64,000 bases of DNA from Brachionus manjavacas (Eukaryota > Rotifera > Eurotatoria > Ploima > Brachionidae). Made by a program: the position numbers and the translations under genes. The DNA lies in NCBI GenBank assembly GCA_019054805.1, contig JAHQIY010000012.1, forward strand, positions 992,001 to 1,056,000. Direction: 5' to 3'. Positions 44,594 to 54,954 of this stretch are shown one piece after another (the first letter of the stretch is position 1; each line of letters starts with the position of its first letter). Under the pieces are notes generated by a model. The model was not told where the DNA came from. It saw only the letters and a program-made list of their open reading frames with translations, and made no database searches.

Positions 44594-45390
44594 AGGCGGA
44601 AAAAATTGGCATCGTATTAACCGTTATTGTATTAATCAAATTCCATGTTAAAGGATGGGAACAAAAAAATTGAAAAAAACTTTTTTCTTAGGAATTATTG
44701 TTTATTAAAAAATAAAAAAAGATTGCTAAGCAAAATATTTATCAATTTTATTTTGATAAGACTGATCGACGTTACAAAATTGATCCATTTTAGCCAACTG
44801 ATCAATGAATAAAGAACAGTCTTCGTTCTTTTGGGCAAAATACAATCGTAGTTTATCTATGCAATAATTTTAAAGGTAATTTTATCCTTTTTTATATCTT
44901 TTTAAACATCCATTGCTGGCTTAAAAATCAGTTTGATTTAACATAGTTGCATATTTAATAGCCTGGGTTTGAATCAATGGACCGTTAAGATTAATATTTT
45001 TAAATGACATTACTGATTTGAACCAGTGATCAAGGACCTTTTCAATTTTAACATAATTAGAACCTCTCATCCTTTTAGAGCAAAGATTGATTGAATTATT
45101 TTCATATAGGTTTTTTATCTTTTCCTGATTCTTTGCCTTAAGAAACAGTACTTTGAGGTCTATTTTATTTTTCACAAGTTCTGTGAAAGTGAGATTATTA
45201 AATTATTCGAAATTTCAAGTTTTTCGTATTACGATGGATTATCACTGATTTGTTAATTTTATTCTGAATAAACCTAACGTATTAAAGAAAAATTGTGTTA
45301 GTAAATATATTTAACAATAAAATTACGAAAAAGATATCATTATAAAGCGAATATCGTTTTTATCAGCATCGTTATAACAAGACTCGACTG
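44594..45390 (-). pseudogene. Tigger/pogo transposase N-terminal remnant with right terminal repeat
   Basis: The minus strand from 45175 encodes KVLFLKAKNQEKIKNLYENN, RMRGSNYVKIEKVLDHWFKS, NLNGPLIQTQAIKYATMLNQ, then after TDF the residues KASNGCLKRYKK. This is the CENP-B/Tc5-type DNA-binding domain (xxGPxIxxxAxxxA...FxASxGWLxRFKKR). The conserved Trp of the last motif has become Cys. Reading then goes through stops to FAQKNEDCSLFIDQLAKMD, with no DDE domain. The right end, CAGTCGAGTCTTGTTATAAC in reverse complement, finishes at 45390 before TA, as in Tigger elements. The left end next to 44594 has the diverged CATCGTATTAACCG sequence. Confidence 0.75.
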
Positions 45391-45780
45391 TAAATAATTA
45401 GTCAAAGCTTTGGCTTAATTTAGCTTCTAGATCCCAGTTAACAAAATTTTGAAGTGAATTGCAGTCAAATTGATGACAAAGAGAGATGTACATTGAAGCG
45501 AAACTTTCTTAATAATATATTTTTTTTGTCGTACTAGTTCGTAATTTTCTAATTCTTTGGACAACTCTGTTTCATTTTGATAATCATCATCTCTTTTGAA
45601 GGCTGTTATTGAAAATTGGTTGACGTTTGAGTTCGATTCAAATTATGATTGTTCAAATGTTTTTCTGATTCTGCTCCAAATATGTTTATTTAATCAGTAA
45701 ATATACTTCAGTAAATTAATTAAATTGCTTCGAAAGAATAAAGACATTTGCAAATCATTCGCATAAAAATGGAGATTATT
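45391..45780. other. Non-coding stretch
   Basis: I see no clear coding signal. The last part (from about 45740) may belong to the LINE endonuclease fragment that follows. Confidence 0.4.
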
Positions 45781-45784
45781 TAGC

Positions 45785-46560
45785 TAAATTGGATCATGTT
45801 CTTTTTAAAGAAGATGATATTATGTATGAAAGCTTTTTTGATGTCTTCTTCAATGTGTGTAACTTGAGTGACCACTATCAAGTTTATTGTGAAATTCACT
45901 TTAAAGATGAAAAGATTGAAAAGGAAACAAATTTTAAAAAGTTCCACAATTTTAATTGGAAAAATATAAGTTTTGTTGAAAATTATAAATTCAATTTTTT
46001 AGAACATCTAAGAAATTTAATTCAAAATATTTCAAAAATTTACATTAACAGCAAAAAGGATGTTATTCGACTAATTAATGGAATTACTTAAAATTTGCCT
46101 CGCTTTTTTCGGCTAGAAAAATTGAAAAAGACATCATTTTCAAAAAATACCCCAAATAAAGTTCAAAACATCTTGGTAAACCCAATGATGGCATAAAAAA
46201 TTTGACCAATGCAAAAAGAAAAGTATTTTAAAGTATTTTAAAACTTAAAATTTCAAAATAAGTCATTTAGGTCACTTATCAATCTTATCAAAAAAAAGTT
46301 GAGAACATTTATAAGAACAGAAAATTTCAAGCTAGAACAAATTAGAAGTATAGACCTTGTAAAGCTAAAAATAGCTATAGTATCTTTTTTTGGCGAAAAA
46401 TATTTCGAAAAAATCAGTAAAAGGTAAACAAAAGTTCTATGAAAATTGAAATCAGTTATATTTTTTAAGTTTTATGCTTTTTTAAGCTCTTTTCGGATAA
46501 AGAAAAATAACGTTCAGACGAACATGAGTCGGTGAAAATAAATGGCTTTGACATTATATG
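45785..46560 (+). pseudogene. LINE endonuclease end and linker
   Basis: The open frame at 45789-46091 begins with DHVLFKEDDIMYESFFDVFF followed by CNLSDHYQVYCEIHF. The SDHYxVxxEI block is the catalytic C-terminal motif of the APE-type LINE endonuclease. After 46091 the frame is broken. Segments such as FKLEQIRSIDLVKLKIAIVS and FFGEKYFEKIS at 46320-46420 resemble the linker before the reverse transcriptase. The element is cut at about 46560 by another LINE tail. Confidence 0.65.
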
Positions 46561-46562
46561 CA

Positions 46563-46571
46563 ATGAACTCT

Positions 46572-46611
<40 letters not shown>

Positions 46612-47090
46612 TTGAATTAACCTCCTTTAAGGAGAAGTAAAAGAAAATAAAGATAAATAATTTTTTTTTTTTTTTTTTTTTAGTTGTGTTTTTGTGTTTT
46701 TTTTTTAAAAAATGAAAAATTATTACCTAAAAATAAAATTCCAAAAATAAAAAAGGAACATTAGTTCGAAAATAGAAAAAGGCATGAAAGTTAGAAAGCA
46801 AGATAATTTGGACCAAAATTCATGAATTTCTTTTATTTTGAATTAGCTCATTTAGGAGAGTTTTGTAATGTTTTAATTTTAAATTGCAAAGACATAACCA
46901 AATTGAATCAGATATACGATCATTAGAAATCAGATTAAACTTAAGATTTTCTTTAAGTTGGTTTATATTTACTGAAATTTTTGAGGTTTCAATTTTAAAG
47001 TACTTAGAAATAAGTACTAAGTCGGAAGAAAAAGATTTATTAGAGGGGGGGTCACTTAGCATATATTTTAAAAATTGTGATGATAGATAA
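46563..47090 (-). pseudogene. LINE 3' end with AAAT-repeat tail
   Basis: An 80-codon minus-strand frame (47062-46820) ends IWLCLCNLKLKHYKTLLNEL IQNKRNS. It is followed by a 3' UTR, the hairpin CTCCTTAAAGGAG at about 46620-46632 and an (AAAT)n tail at 46568-46610. The tail layout identifies a LINE 3' end, and the hairpin plus GTTAATTCAATTAA tail is the same as at 33936-33994. The protein part alone is not diagnostic, so the LINE assignment rests mostly on the tail. Confidence 0.5.
46568..46610. repeat. (TTTA)n microsatellite
   Basis: About ten uninterrupted TTTA units. It directly continues a minus-strand LINE 3' end, so it is most likely the extended tail of that insertion. Confidence 0.9.
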
Positions 47091-47503
47091 TTATATTTAA
47101 TTTATAATAATTTATATTTATGGTTTATGTAAAAATTTTATTTGTATACTTACATTTTTTTTTAAGCTTCGATCAGTTATGGGCATCTACCGAGTCATTT
47201 AAACGTCTCTTTGGTTACATCTTTTTCAAAAAAAGGCGTTTTGATCGAGCAAAGTGCTTTTCGTCCAATATCGGGCTAAACTTAATTCACTACGCTCTTT
47301 TAAACTCTTTTACTCAGTAAAGTCGATTGTTTTAAAGTAATTCATCCTAATCTATTTTGCTTTAAAGATAATATATCTTTCGTTTGCTTATTAAACATCT
47401 TTCTGTGGTTACTTTAGTAGATATGTTCCGTAAAGAACAAAAAAAATCAAAGAAATAAAGTCAAATTAGAAATTCATGCATGCGTTTTCTACAAAAAATT
47501 AAG

Positions 47504-47770
47504 TAATAAATTTTTATAGGCAAAGTGAGTCAAAACTAAAGGGAGTTAGTCTTGATTCAAGTAAGGCGTTTGACAAGCTGTGCAGAGATGGCTTTTTTCA
47601 AATTGGTAAACAATGCTCCTAATCCAGTGTGGAGAATATTGAATGTTTATTATAATATAATATAATATATTATAATAAAGAATACAAAGAATACCGAAAT
47701 TTGCTCTAAAGAAGTTCGTTACACTGAGGAAATGACTGTAAAATCTTTCTTTTATCCATAGTTTAATTGA
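47504..47770 (+). pseudogene. LINE reverse transcriptase motif A fragment
   Basis: It encodes VSLDSSKAFDKLCRDGFF, motif A of a LINE reverse transcriptase with the catalytic Asp, then a frameshift and PNPVWRILNVYYN. Around 47640-47690 a TATAAT-rich expansion interrupts the frame. It could be the continuation of the endonuclease fragment at 45785-46560, with the 46563-47090 LINE inserted between. Confidence 0.65.
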
Positions 47771-48059
47771 AAATTTTAATTCCTTTTTAGAATCTTTGTA
47801 TGAAAATTACAAGGCTAATTTAATCGAATGTCTAAATTTGTTAATTTAATAATTGTTCTGAACTTTGTCATTGATAGAAAAATTTTGATGATTATAATAA
47901 TATAATATTAATAAAAATAATGTAAAAATTTAATGCCGGTCATGAAGACATCGTAGTGTAACATAATAGATTTTTGTAAAATTAAATTTTTAATTGCTGA
48001 AAATGAGTTTTTTAAAATTTTTATTTCATAAAAAATTTAAATCATTACAAAACAAAATT

Positions 48060-48260
48060 AGTTAAGGCTTAAATTTAATTTATGATTTAACGCTTGATAT
48101 TCGATATTTTGAAGTTTATGATCAATTTTTGATGCTTAAAATGATCAAATCAAGTTTTAACTATGAAATAAATTGTTATTTCAAAAGGATGCATATTAAT
48201 CCATCATTTTGTTAATAAAATTGTCATATGGAAATTTAAATTTAAGATTATACCTTTTTG
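48060..48260 (+). pseudogene. Coding remnant, plus copy of an inverted pair
   Basis: It encodes YDQFLMLKMIKSSFNYEI, then diverges with stops. The minus strand at 48600-48371 has the same block (EDYDQFLMLKMIKSSFKYEI) followed by about 55 further residues. The two lie in opposite orientation about 100 bp apart. The protein family is not recognised; the location among LINE pieces suggests a LINE C-terminal region. Confidence 0.5.
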
Positions 48261-48324
48261 AATGTTAATTTATTGATTTTAATTTTAACTTACTTAACTA
48301 ATATTTCTCTATTTTACAACATAC

Positions 48325-48348
48325 CCGAATCCCTAAACCAGGATTCGG
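48325..48348. repeat. Perfect 8-bp stem-loop
   Basis: CCGAATCC, loop CTAAACCA, GGATTCGG. It lies between the two inverted coding remnants and is GC-rich for this region. Function unknown. Confidence 0.6.
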
Positions 48349-48370
48349 TCTCGGACACTCATATGCTGAG

Positions 48371-48640
48371 TTAGTTACATGAAAACGATGCTATTTTAAG
48401 CGAGTAATTTGTTTTGCAGAATTTTGCAGCTTTTACCTTCAGATTTAAATTATGTTTTATCAAAAAATGTACCTCTGCATTTATTCTATAATGAAATAAC
48501 AATTTCAAATTGTCAATTTCAATTCCAAAATAAGTTATTTCATATTTAAAACTTGATTTGATCATTTTAAGCATCAAAAATTGATCATAATCTTCAAGTT
48601 GCCTGGTATTTGAAGTTAAAATCATAATTAAAAAAAGTCA
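48371..48640 (-). pseudogene. Coding remnant, minus copy of an inverted pair
   Basis: An 84-codon frame (48625-48371) containing RQLEDYDQFLMLKMIKSSFK, YFGIEIDNLKLLFHYRINAE and VHFLIKHNLNLKVKAAKF. It is longer than the plus copy, which lacks part of the middle. I could not identify the family. Confidence 0.45.
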
Positions 48641-49500
48641 TTCAATTTTAAATAAATATTATAGTTAATTGACGGACATTTATTTTACTTTGTACATCGG
48701 TAAGGATTTTCTGAATTTGAAGCTGGCTTTTGATTAAATGGAGCTTTGCACCTTTATTTAAAATTAATTAAGAAATTTAAAAATGTCTATTTTGTTTGAG
48801 CTTGAATTTTAAAATATTGCTAGCTGCTAAATGAACTGGTTCGTAGCTAACTTTACACTTCTGAGTTATGATTCCCTAGTTTTTTTTATATTTTATTAAT
48901 TATTTTAATTGGTGGCTTAGAGATTTAATACTTATGTATGTTTATAAAAGAAGATTTTTTTTGTAAAAGTGTTTTGGAAGCTTTAGAGTAATAATAAAGA
49001 GTTTTAAACGCAAACCTTTATTTTTCTATTTTCTATGAATTCTTATAGGCAAGTTATCCCACAAAAATATCTAAAATACGTGAACACAAATTTTAAAAAG
49101 TAGGCCTAAAAATATAAAATAACAAAAATTTATTTTTTTTTTAAAGAGAGAAAAAAAATTTAAAAAAACGAAGTATTCCGGCTTGATTTTCTGTGGAAAA
49201 ATTAAAAATAGATTTTTTGAATAAATCATTTGATTCTGTGCCGCAATAAGCAGAATAGAAAATTTAAAAATAATATTATAATAATTTTTTTAAAACATTT
49301 TCTTTCACTAAAGCAGCATTAAATCTGTAAATTTTTTTAATTGATTTATTAATTTAGAATTTGAATTGTTTTAAGGTTAGGCTTTCAAATTTTTATTCAA
49401 CTTTAATTTTATCATAAAATTATAGTTGTATTTTAATACTAATTAAAAATAAATAAAAACTTTAAAAAGGGCATGCATTTAATTACTAAGTAAAAAATTA
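48641..49500. other. AT-rich non-coding stretch
   Basis: No coding-like frame or transposon motif was seen. It borders the MULE on the right. Confidence 0.45.
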
Positions 49501-51850
49501 AAAATGCTAGGCTAATGGTTAAACAAAATACTAGGATTAAAATCAAAAATGCTAGGGAAAAAATTTAGAATGCAAGGTAAAAAAAAAACTAAATTTAAGA
49601 ATTAAATTCTAGGTAGGTTATTTTAAATTAAAAATGTTTTGAAATAAATCAAAGTGCTAGGATAAAAAACAAGAGCGCTAGTTTGTTTGATAAAAATGAT
49701 AAATTAAAACCGGAAAGAAGTAATGGAGGTGGCTTTAATTAAGTAATCGATAAAATAAATAAGACTGAATTGATTATCATTCTAATAAAAAAAAATGTGT
49801 TCAAGAGGAAAAAGTTTGTGATTAATAATGTGATTTTACCTAATTATATCAGTGACAGTGATACAAGTGATTGTGAAAATGGTGTTGAAAAAATAGTAAA
49901 GAAAAAAAATCTATTAGGTATAAATATATATTAAGGAATAGTTTTGAAAAAACAGAAGAAGCTCTTCAACAAATAGACACAACAGTTTGGGCCAAATGGT
50001 ACAAAAATTCTTGTGCTGATGGTCAAAAAGTTTATTATCGATGTAAATTATCAAAATTTAGAGAAAAAAAATGCGAAAAAAAATTATATTTGCACTATTT
50101 GACAGATAGTTTCAAAGTTAATGCTTATGAATCAGTCAATGAGCATGTCACCCGTTGTAAAAGCCAAAATTGTTGAATTTTTTAACCTCAATATCAAACC
50201 TAATTCTATTCTAGAGCCACTGAGAGAACAAAATATGAAAGTTCCAAAAAAGTCGATATTATTAGGCTTTCTCAGAAAAATTCGAAAAGAAAAATTTGGA
50301 AAAACAATATTAAGCCTTGGAGAACTAGAAATTTGGTGTAAAAAAAATAATTATTTTAATCAAAATGATGAAGATAAACCTTTTGTTGCTGATTTTTTGA
50401 TAAACTATGGTGATGATATGGATTATGATGAAATTGAGAATCAAGATGAAATTGACGAAAAGGATGATTTGAGCTTGCCATTTTTTCGTCTATTCATAAC
50501 CACAAAGCGTCTTCTAGAGGAAGTTTTTCACATTTTTTAAGTGAATAAAAAAAAATTATTATATTATTTAGATTAACTCTCGAAACAGACAAGATAAATA
50601 AAGATGCTACGTACAAATTAGTCTGGCAAGGTTTTCTAATTTTTATAGTAGGGACAACTGATATTGCTAAACATTTTCATCCATTCGGAATATCAGTTTG
50701 TACAAATGAACAAACAAATGATTTCAAATTCATTTTTAATGGAATATCTAAGGGGTAAGAATTAATTAATCAAGTGAAATTTGAACCTAAAATATTAATT
50801 TCCGATGGTTCAATGGCGATACGCAATGCTTTTAAAGAAATCTATAATTGTTCACAAATGGTAATGTGCTCCTGTCACATGTTCAGGGCAGTAGATAAAT
50901 CTATAAAAGCTAAGGTATCAAATGAAATCGACAGTGAATCTATTAAAAAAGATATTCGAATATTACAAATTTCTGCATCTAGAGATATATTTCAGAAAGC
51001 AATTCCTTTATTTATAAAGAAAAGGAAAAAAATCAAGATTTTGTAGTTTATGTTCAAAAAGAATGGGTTGACAATTTAGATGGCTGGTTTGAAGGTTACA
51101 CAGATGTAAAATATAGTCCATCACATAATAATGCTTTAGAAGCCACGAATAAGTAATCAAGGATAAAAATACAAAACGCTTGAGCTTATCACAATTTTTA
51201 ATTGTCAGCTGCGATATTGTCAAGAATTGGTCGCTCGATCGAGCACCATCTGAAATGTCGTATCTTCTATAAAGAAATGACGATTGATCTACAGTTGAAC
51301 ACAAAAGCAAATCAATGGCTAAATTTGAATATAACTACGATTATTTATGAATCAAATGATCCAATATGTACAGATTATTTTGTACCAACTTTTGCAGAAC
51401 TGAATATTACAGAGGATGACGTTCTAAATTATTCGAATCTTGCATGGAATACATTTCAAAGATACTCGAAAATTAATTATAAAGTTTGGTGCATAACAAT
51501 ACCAGATGATGGCTCAAATGGAAATTGGAAAAATGGATCATTCAATTGTCCACATTTTATGAAAAATTATATTTGTAAACATCTAGTTGGTCTAGCAATG
51601 CGATTAAAATATATAAAAGTTCCTGCTATTGCGAAAGATGTTCCAATCGGAGAAAAAAGATAACGTGGTCGTCCAGCCAAAGCATTGAAAGCTCTTATCA
51701 GACAATAGAAATTTTTTTTATGCTATTTTAATTTGCTTTGTTATTGTTTTATTTTACAATTTTTTTTTAATTACAACATAGCATTTTCTCCAATTTACCT
51801 AACATTTTTTAAAAATTACCTAGAATTTTTTTAATTTACCTAGCATTCAT
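49500..51850 (+). mobile_element. MULE (Mutator-like) element with arrayed terminal motifs
   Basis: The left end (49503-49682) contains about seven copies of a word close to ATGCTAGG (at 49503, 49528, 49549, 49570, 49606, 49654 and 49674). The right end (51777-51846) contains four copies of the inverse, CCTAGCAT or near variants (51777, 51798, 51819, 51839). So the ends are inverted arrays of one short motif rather than simple long inverted repeats. A broken MULE transposase lies between. I could not identify a target-site duplication. Confidence 0.65.
49925..51711 (+). pseudogene. MULE transposase with FLYWCH-like and SWIM fingers, broken
   Basis: In order: a zinc-finger-like N-terminus (WAKWYKNSCADGQKVYYRC and the following KCEKKLYLHYLTDSFKV), resembling FLYWCH domains. 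After a frameshift comes an open segment (50121-50540). The catalytic MULE domain holds NKDATYKLVWQGF (first Asp), AKHFHPFGISVCTNEQTNDF, ISDGSMAIRNAF (second Asp), CSCHMFRAVDK and HNNALEATNK (Glu). A SWIM finger follows (FNCPHFMKNYICKHLVGLAM), then after a stop at 51661 RGRPAKALKAL, an AT-hook-like end. Breaks lie near 50130, 50540, 50755, 51046, 51150 and 51661. All DDE positions remain recognisable, so decay is moderate. Its role was DNA cleavage and transfer of the element. Confidence 0.82.
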
Positions 51851-51874
51851 ATAATTGAAGGAAAAAGAGAATTT

Positions 51875-52126
51875 TTACTTTTTACTTCTGATTGTTTGAG
51901 TTTGAAATATGTTTGAGTTTGCTTTACTCCTGATATCCAAATCTTTTAAACCTCCTATTGTCTCAATAATTGCTTTCTCAACACGATCTTGCTCATCTCG
52001 TTTAGCTTGTCTAATTCTTTCTAAATTCTCAGTATTTATAAGCGTCTCTAAAATTTTAAAAGATTCATTATTATGACTAAAATCTAATTCAACTGAATAA
52101 GTTTCTAACAGTTTCAAAATTCGCAT
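51875..52126 (-). pseudogene. Coding remnant related to 20000-20170
   Basis: An 83-codon frame with LLETYSVELDFSHNNESFKI, NLERIRQAKRDEQDRVEKAI, GGLKDLDIRSKA and a short Lys-rich end. The central segment matches the remnant at 20155-20000. It is highly charged and probably helical. The family is unknown to me. It starts 25 bp beyond the MULE's right edge, so it is not part of that element's transposase and runs in the opposite direction. Confidence 0.4.
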
Positions 52127-52720
52127 GAGTTAATTTAGACAAGGAATATTTTGTTCTTGTTAGTTCTGGTATTTCAAAATCTTATGATCTCAATCTTATT
52201 TTTGTTCACTTTTGAGTTAAAACAAAAAAATATGACAACCTAACTTTTTCGCTTAAATCATGTAGTAGCCCATGAATTGTAAATAACTACATCATTCTTA
52301 ATGATGCAAATTTGAATTTTCTATCCATGATCGTTGAATGCTTCCGCATTACTGAGAATCTTCAGACTCCCATTATCAACAAAAATTATAATTCTATTTA
52401 CAGAAGACCTTTTTCATTATTTTTAGCTCTGATTTTTGTCAAACTAGATGAAATTTCTTAATAGCAGGTACCCGGACAGCGATTACTTTATCATTTACCC
52501 CAATTTTTAAATAAATCTATGTCAAAATTTTTATAGCATTGCAATACTGACTTCATTCTTCTCAAACTTCTTTTATTAAATCTTGAGTTTCTTTTACTTT
52601 TTAAACATAATTTCTTTTTATATTTAAACATTTATGTCTCCTTTCAGAGAGACTCACATAATCAAATTGAAATTGTTGGCCAAAGGGTTTGAAGGAATGA
52701 TTCATTTTATTGTCCATATT
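52127..52720. other. Non-coding stretch
   Basis: No gene recognised. A 98-codon frame starting at 52634 runs into the Merlin terminal repeat and is not a gene. Confidence 0.45.
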
Positions 52721-52729
52721 GTAAATAAC

Positions 52730-52795
52730 GGGTCTTGTCACATTTACGGCCAATTTGCCAGGCCAAGTGTGAAATTGTCAATCTACGGCCAATTT
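52730..52795 (+). repeat. Merlin left terminal inverted repeat
   Basis: It begins GGGTCTTGTCACATTTACGG and pairs with 54135-54200 with about 94% identity. Confidence 0.92.
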
Positions 52796-53037
52796 CATAA
52801 AACTAATTGGCCATGTAATTTTATTAATTGGCCAGGTAATTTTTACTTTTTCTTTTTATTATTTGTGTTTTTGTTAACATTATTACAAACAATCATATTT
52901 AAATGTTTGAATAAATCAACTATAATTTAGATTTGCATCTTTTTAGTTGATTATATAGCTTTTAAATTAAGTTAGAAAGAGAGTTAGATTAAAAGTTAGG
53001 TTAAAATTTTGATTAAAAGCTAAACATAAAAATAAAA

Positions 53038-53937
53038 ATGGAAATAGAAAAGTCCGATGTTTCTGAAATAGTTGAGATAATGGAATGTACAGATAATTTT
53101 AAAATTATATCCTGGCTGCAAAATAAAAACATTATTCCATTATCTTTGAATTGTTTTAAATGTGCTATTCCAATGAAAATTCAATCAAGAAATGATGTTG
53201 TTGATAAATTTGGTTGGAGATGCACAAAATGTTCAACTAGAAAATCAATAAGAACAAATTCATTTATCTCTTTGTTTAATATCAATCTTCAACTAATACT
53301 TAAATTAATATTTTATTGGTCGATACAAACTCGTCAAATAGATCAAGCTACTTTTTTAGATGTTAGTCGTCAGACTATTGTAACCTTCCAACAAAAGATT
53401 CGATTAGTTGCATTAAAAGCTCTTAATAAACCTAATTTTAGACTGGGTGGAAGTCATCGAGTAGTTGAAATAGATGAATCATTGTTCGTAAAAGTTAAGC
53501 ACTTTAAGGGAAAAGATTTAAAACGACCTCAAATTTGGGTATTTGGTTTATATGAAAGGGATACTAAGCGATGTTTATTTGTTGTAGTACCCAAACGAGA
53601 TGCTTTTACTTTATTAAATGTCATCTATCATTATGTCTTGCCTCAGATCGTACAATCACATTCGCGACTTAGATAAGCATTTTGAACATTATTATAACTT
53701 CTGACACATTCGAATGACAAGGTATAGGTTCTTGACTCAATTTAATTAATTCTGATTGAGCAATTGAACGTATGTTTGGTGTGCCAATAAATCCTAGTTC
53801 CGAAATTAAAAAAAAAACTCCAAAAAAACGAGGGAGAAAATCGAAATCTCAAAATAAGGATTCTGTTGATAATAATGATAAAAATTCAGATTCGAATTCA
53901 AATCCAAAATATAACTTACGGAAAAGAAACAATTAAT
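53038..53937 (+). pseudogene. Merlin ISXO2-like transposase, internally deleted
   Basis: The open part (53038-53676, 212 residues) has an N-terminal zinc ribbon: CFKCAIPMKI and GWRCTKCSTRKSIRTNSF, a CxxC...CxxC pair. The catalytic domain starts at VVEIDESLFVKVKHFKG with the first Asp, then IWVFGLYERDTKRC and VVPKRDAFTLLNVIYHYVLP. The segment that should carry the second Asp is missing: the sequence breaks at about 53650-53770, where only a scrap like DLDKHFEHY remains. A C-terminal tail returns in another frame at 53770-53937 (MFGVPINPS, then KKTPKKRGRKSKSQNKDS) and ends NLRKRNN and a stop. The copy is thus inactive, though its ends could still be mobilised by a relative. Confidence 0.88.
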
Positions 53938-54134
53938 TTTAAAATATTTTTACTGACATGACTTTACTTTTTTATTGAATTATTGAATATTCGACTTGTA
54001 TTATGATTAATAAATATTCTGATTAATAAATAAAATTTAATTAAAAAAATAATTTTGCCAGGTAATTTTGTTCAATTGGCCGCTAATTTTTTTTAATTGG
54101 CCATCAATTTATAAAAATTTCTGTTAAAAAAGAA

Positions 54135-54200
54135 AAATTGTCCGTAGATTGACAATTTCACACTTGGCCTGGCCAATTGGCCGTGGATGTGACAAGACCC
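54135..54200 (-). repeat. Merlin right terminal inverted repeat
   Basis: Reverse complement of the left repeat, ending GTGACAAGACCC before the TAAATAAC target duplication. Confidence 0.92.
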
Positions 54201-54208
54201 TAAATAAC

Positions 54209-54855
54209 ATTAAAATATTATAAAATCTTTAGACAATAACTTTTTTTACTTTAATAGTTCAATTTCTGATTTTTATATGCTTGCGTATGATTTGTAAAGC
54301 AAAATAAATTTTCTTTATTGTAAAACACTTTCTTGTCCTCCAGAAAAAAAAAATATTAGAAAATAAATTAATTACTTAAAAAAACACTTTTAGACCTTTT
54401 TCGGCTATGGTGACATGTTACAATAGTCGAAAAAGGCCAAAATGAAAACTAGTGTTTGATACATAAGAATACATCACTAAAAATAGAATAACATGTCACT
54501 AAAATCGAGCAATTGCGCTAAATAAAAGAAAAAATCCTGACAAGATTTCAAAGAAAGTAAGTTTTATGAAAAAATCTAGCCTAGATTAATACTCTTTAAA
54601 AATAATACTCTTTTTCTTAGCGGCTTAGAAAAAGAATATTATTTTTCTTTAAAAAACCAAAACGGGATAATTTTACCATTTACTGAAATAAATCAAAATA
54701 AAAATTTATTTAATATAAGTCTTAAATTTATATTTTTTAGATACTGAAGAAAGAATTAACACTTTCAATCTTTTTTTTGTCTCAAGATAAAGTGTATTTT
54801 TATATTCAATTTCAAAAAATTAGACAAAATTTAAATTCAAATAAAGTTATAAATA
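54209..54855. other. Non-coding stretch with two small palindromes
   Basis: CCTTTTTCGGCTAT and ATAGTCGAAAAAGG (54397-54438) form one inverted pair. AAATAATACTCTTTTTCTTAG and its inverse (about 54599-54650) form another. No coding signal. If the cysteine-rich gene on the minus strand is real, this is intron or 3' region. Confidence 0.45.
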
Positions 54856-54860
54856 GTTAC

Positions 54861-54954
54861 CCGCATTTGTTATTTTGACATGAAATAGTCACATCTCCAA
54901 TAAGTTGATCATCTCTACAATGAATATCCTCTATACAGGGCCCATCTACAAATG
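54861..54954 (-). CDS. Candidate cysteine-rich exon (EB-like), minus strand
   Basis: Minus strand between TTTGTTTAG (acceptor) and GTAACT (donor) encodes FVDGPCIEDIHC, then RDDQLIGDVTISCQNNKC. The cysteine pattern is C-x5-C-x12-C-x4-C. It parallels the exon at 55672-55573 (C-x5-C-x13-C-x4-C), and both begin and end with 2-base split codons. Such paired-cysteine modules resemble EB domains of secreted invertebrate proteins. The next downstream exon was not found, and the Merlin element lies just beyond. The exon model is inferred from splice signals and homology between the two exons. Confidence 0.4.

Larger units (their letters stand above)
52730..54200 (+). mobile_element. Merlin (IS1595-like) DNA transposon
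   Basis: A 1,471-bp element with 66-bp terminal inverted repeats (52730-52795 and 54135-54200) starting GGGTCTTGTCACA, with four mismatches that I count. It is flanked on both sides by TAAATAAC (52722-52729 and 54201-54208), a perfect 8-bp target duplication typical of Merlin. The single encoded protein is an ISXO2-type transposase. Subterminal AATTGGCCA words repeat near both ends. Confidence 0.93.

Noticed and set aside
46568-46610. CRISPR-like short repeat array
   Set aside because: It is a pure TTTA microsatellite attached to a LINE tail, with no spacers, in a eukaryotic context.
52634-52930. 98-codon frame crossing the Merlin left end
   Set aside because: It reads through the terminal inverted repeat and stops inside the element; it is not a coding sequence.
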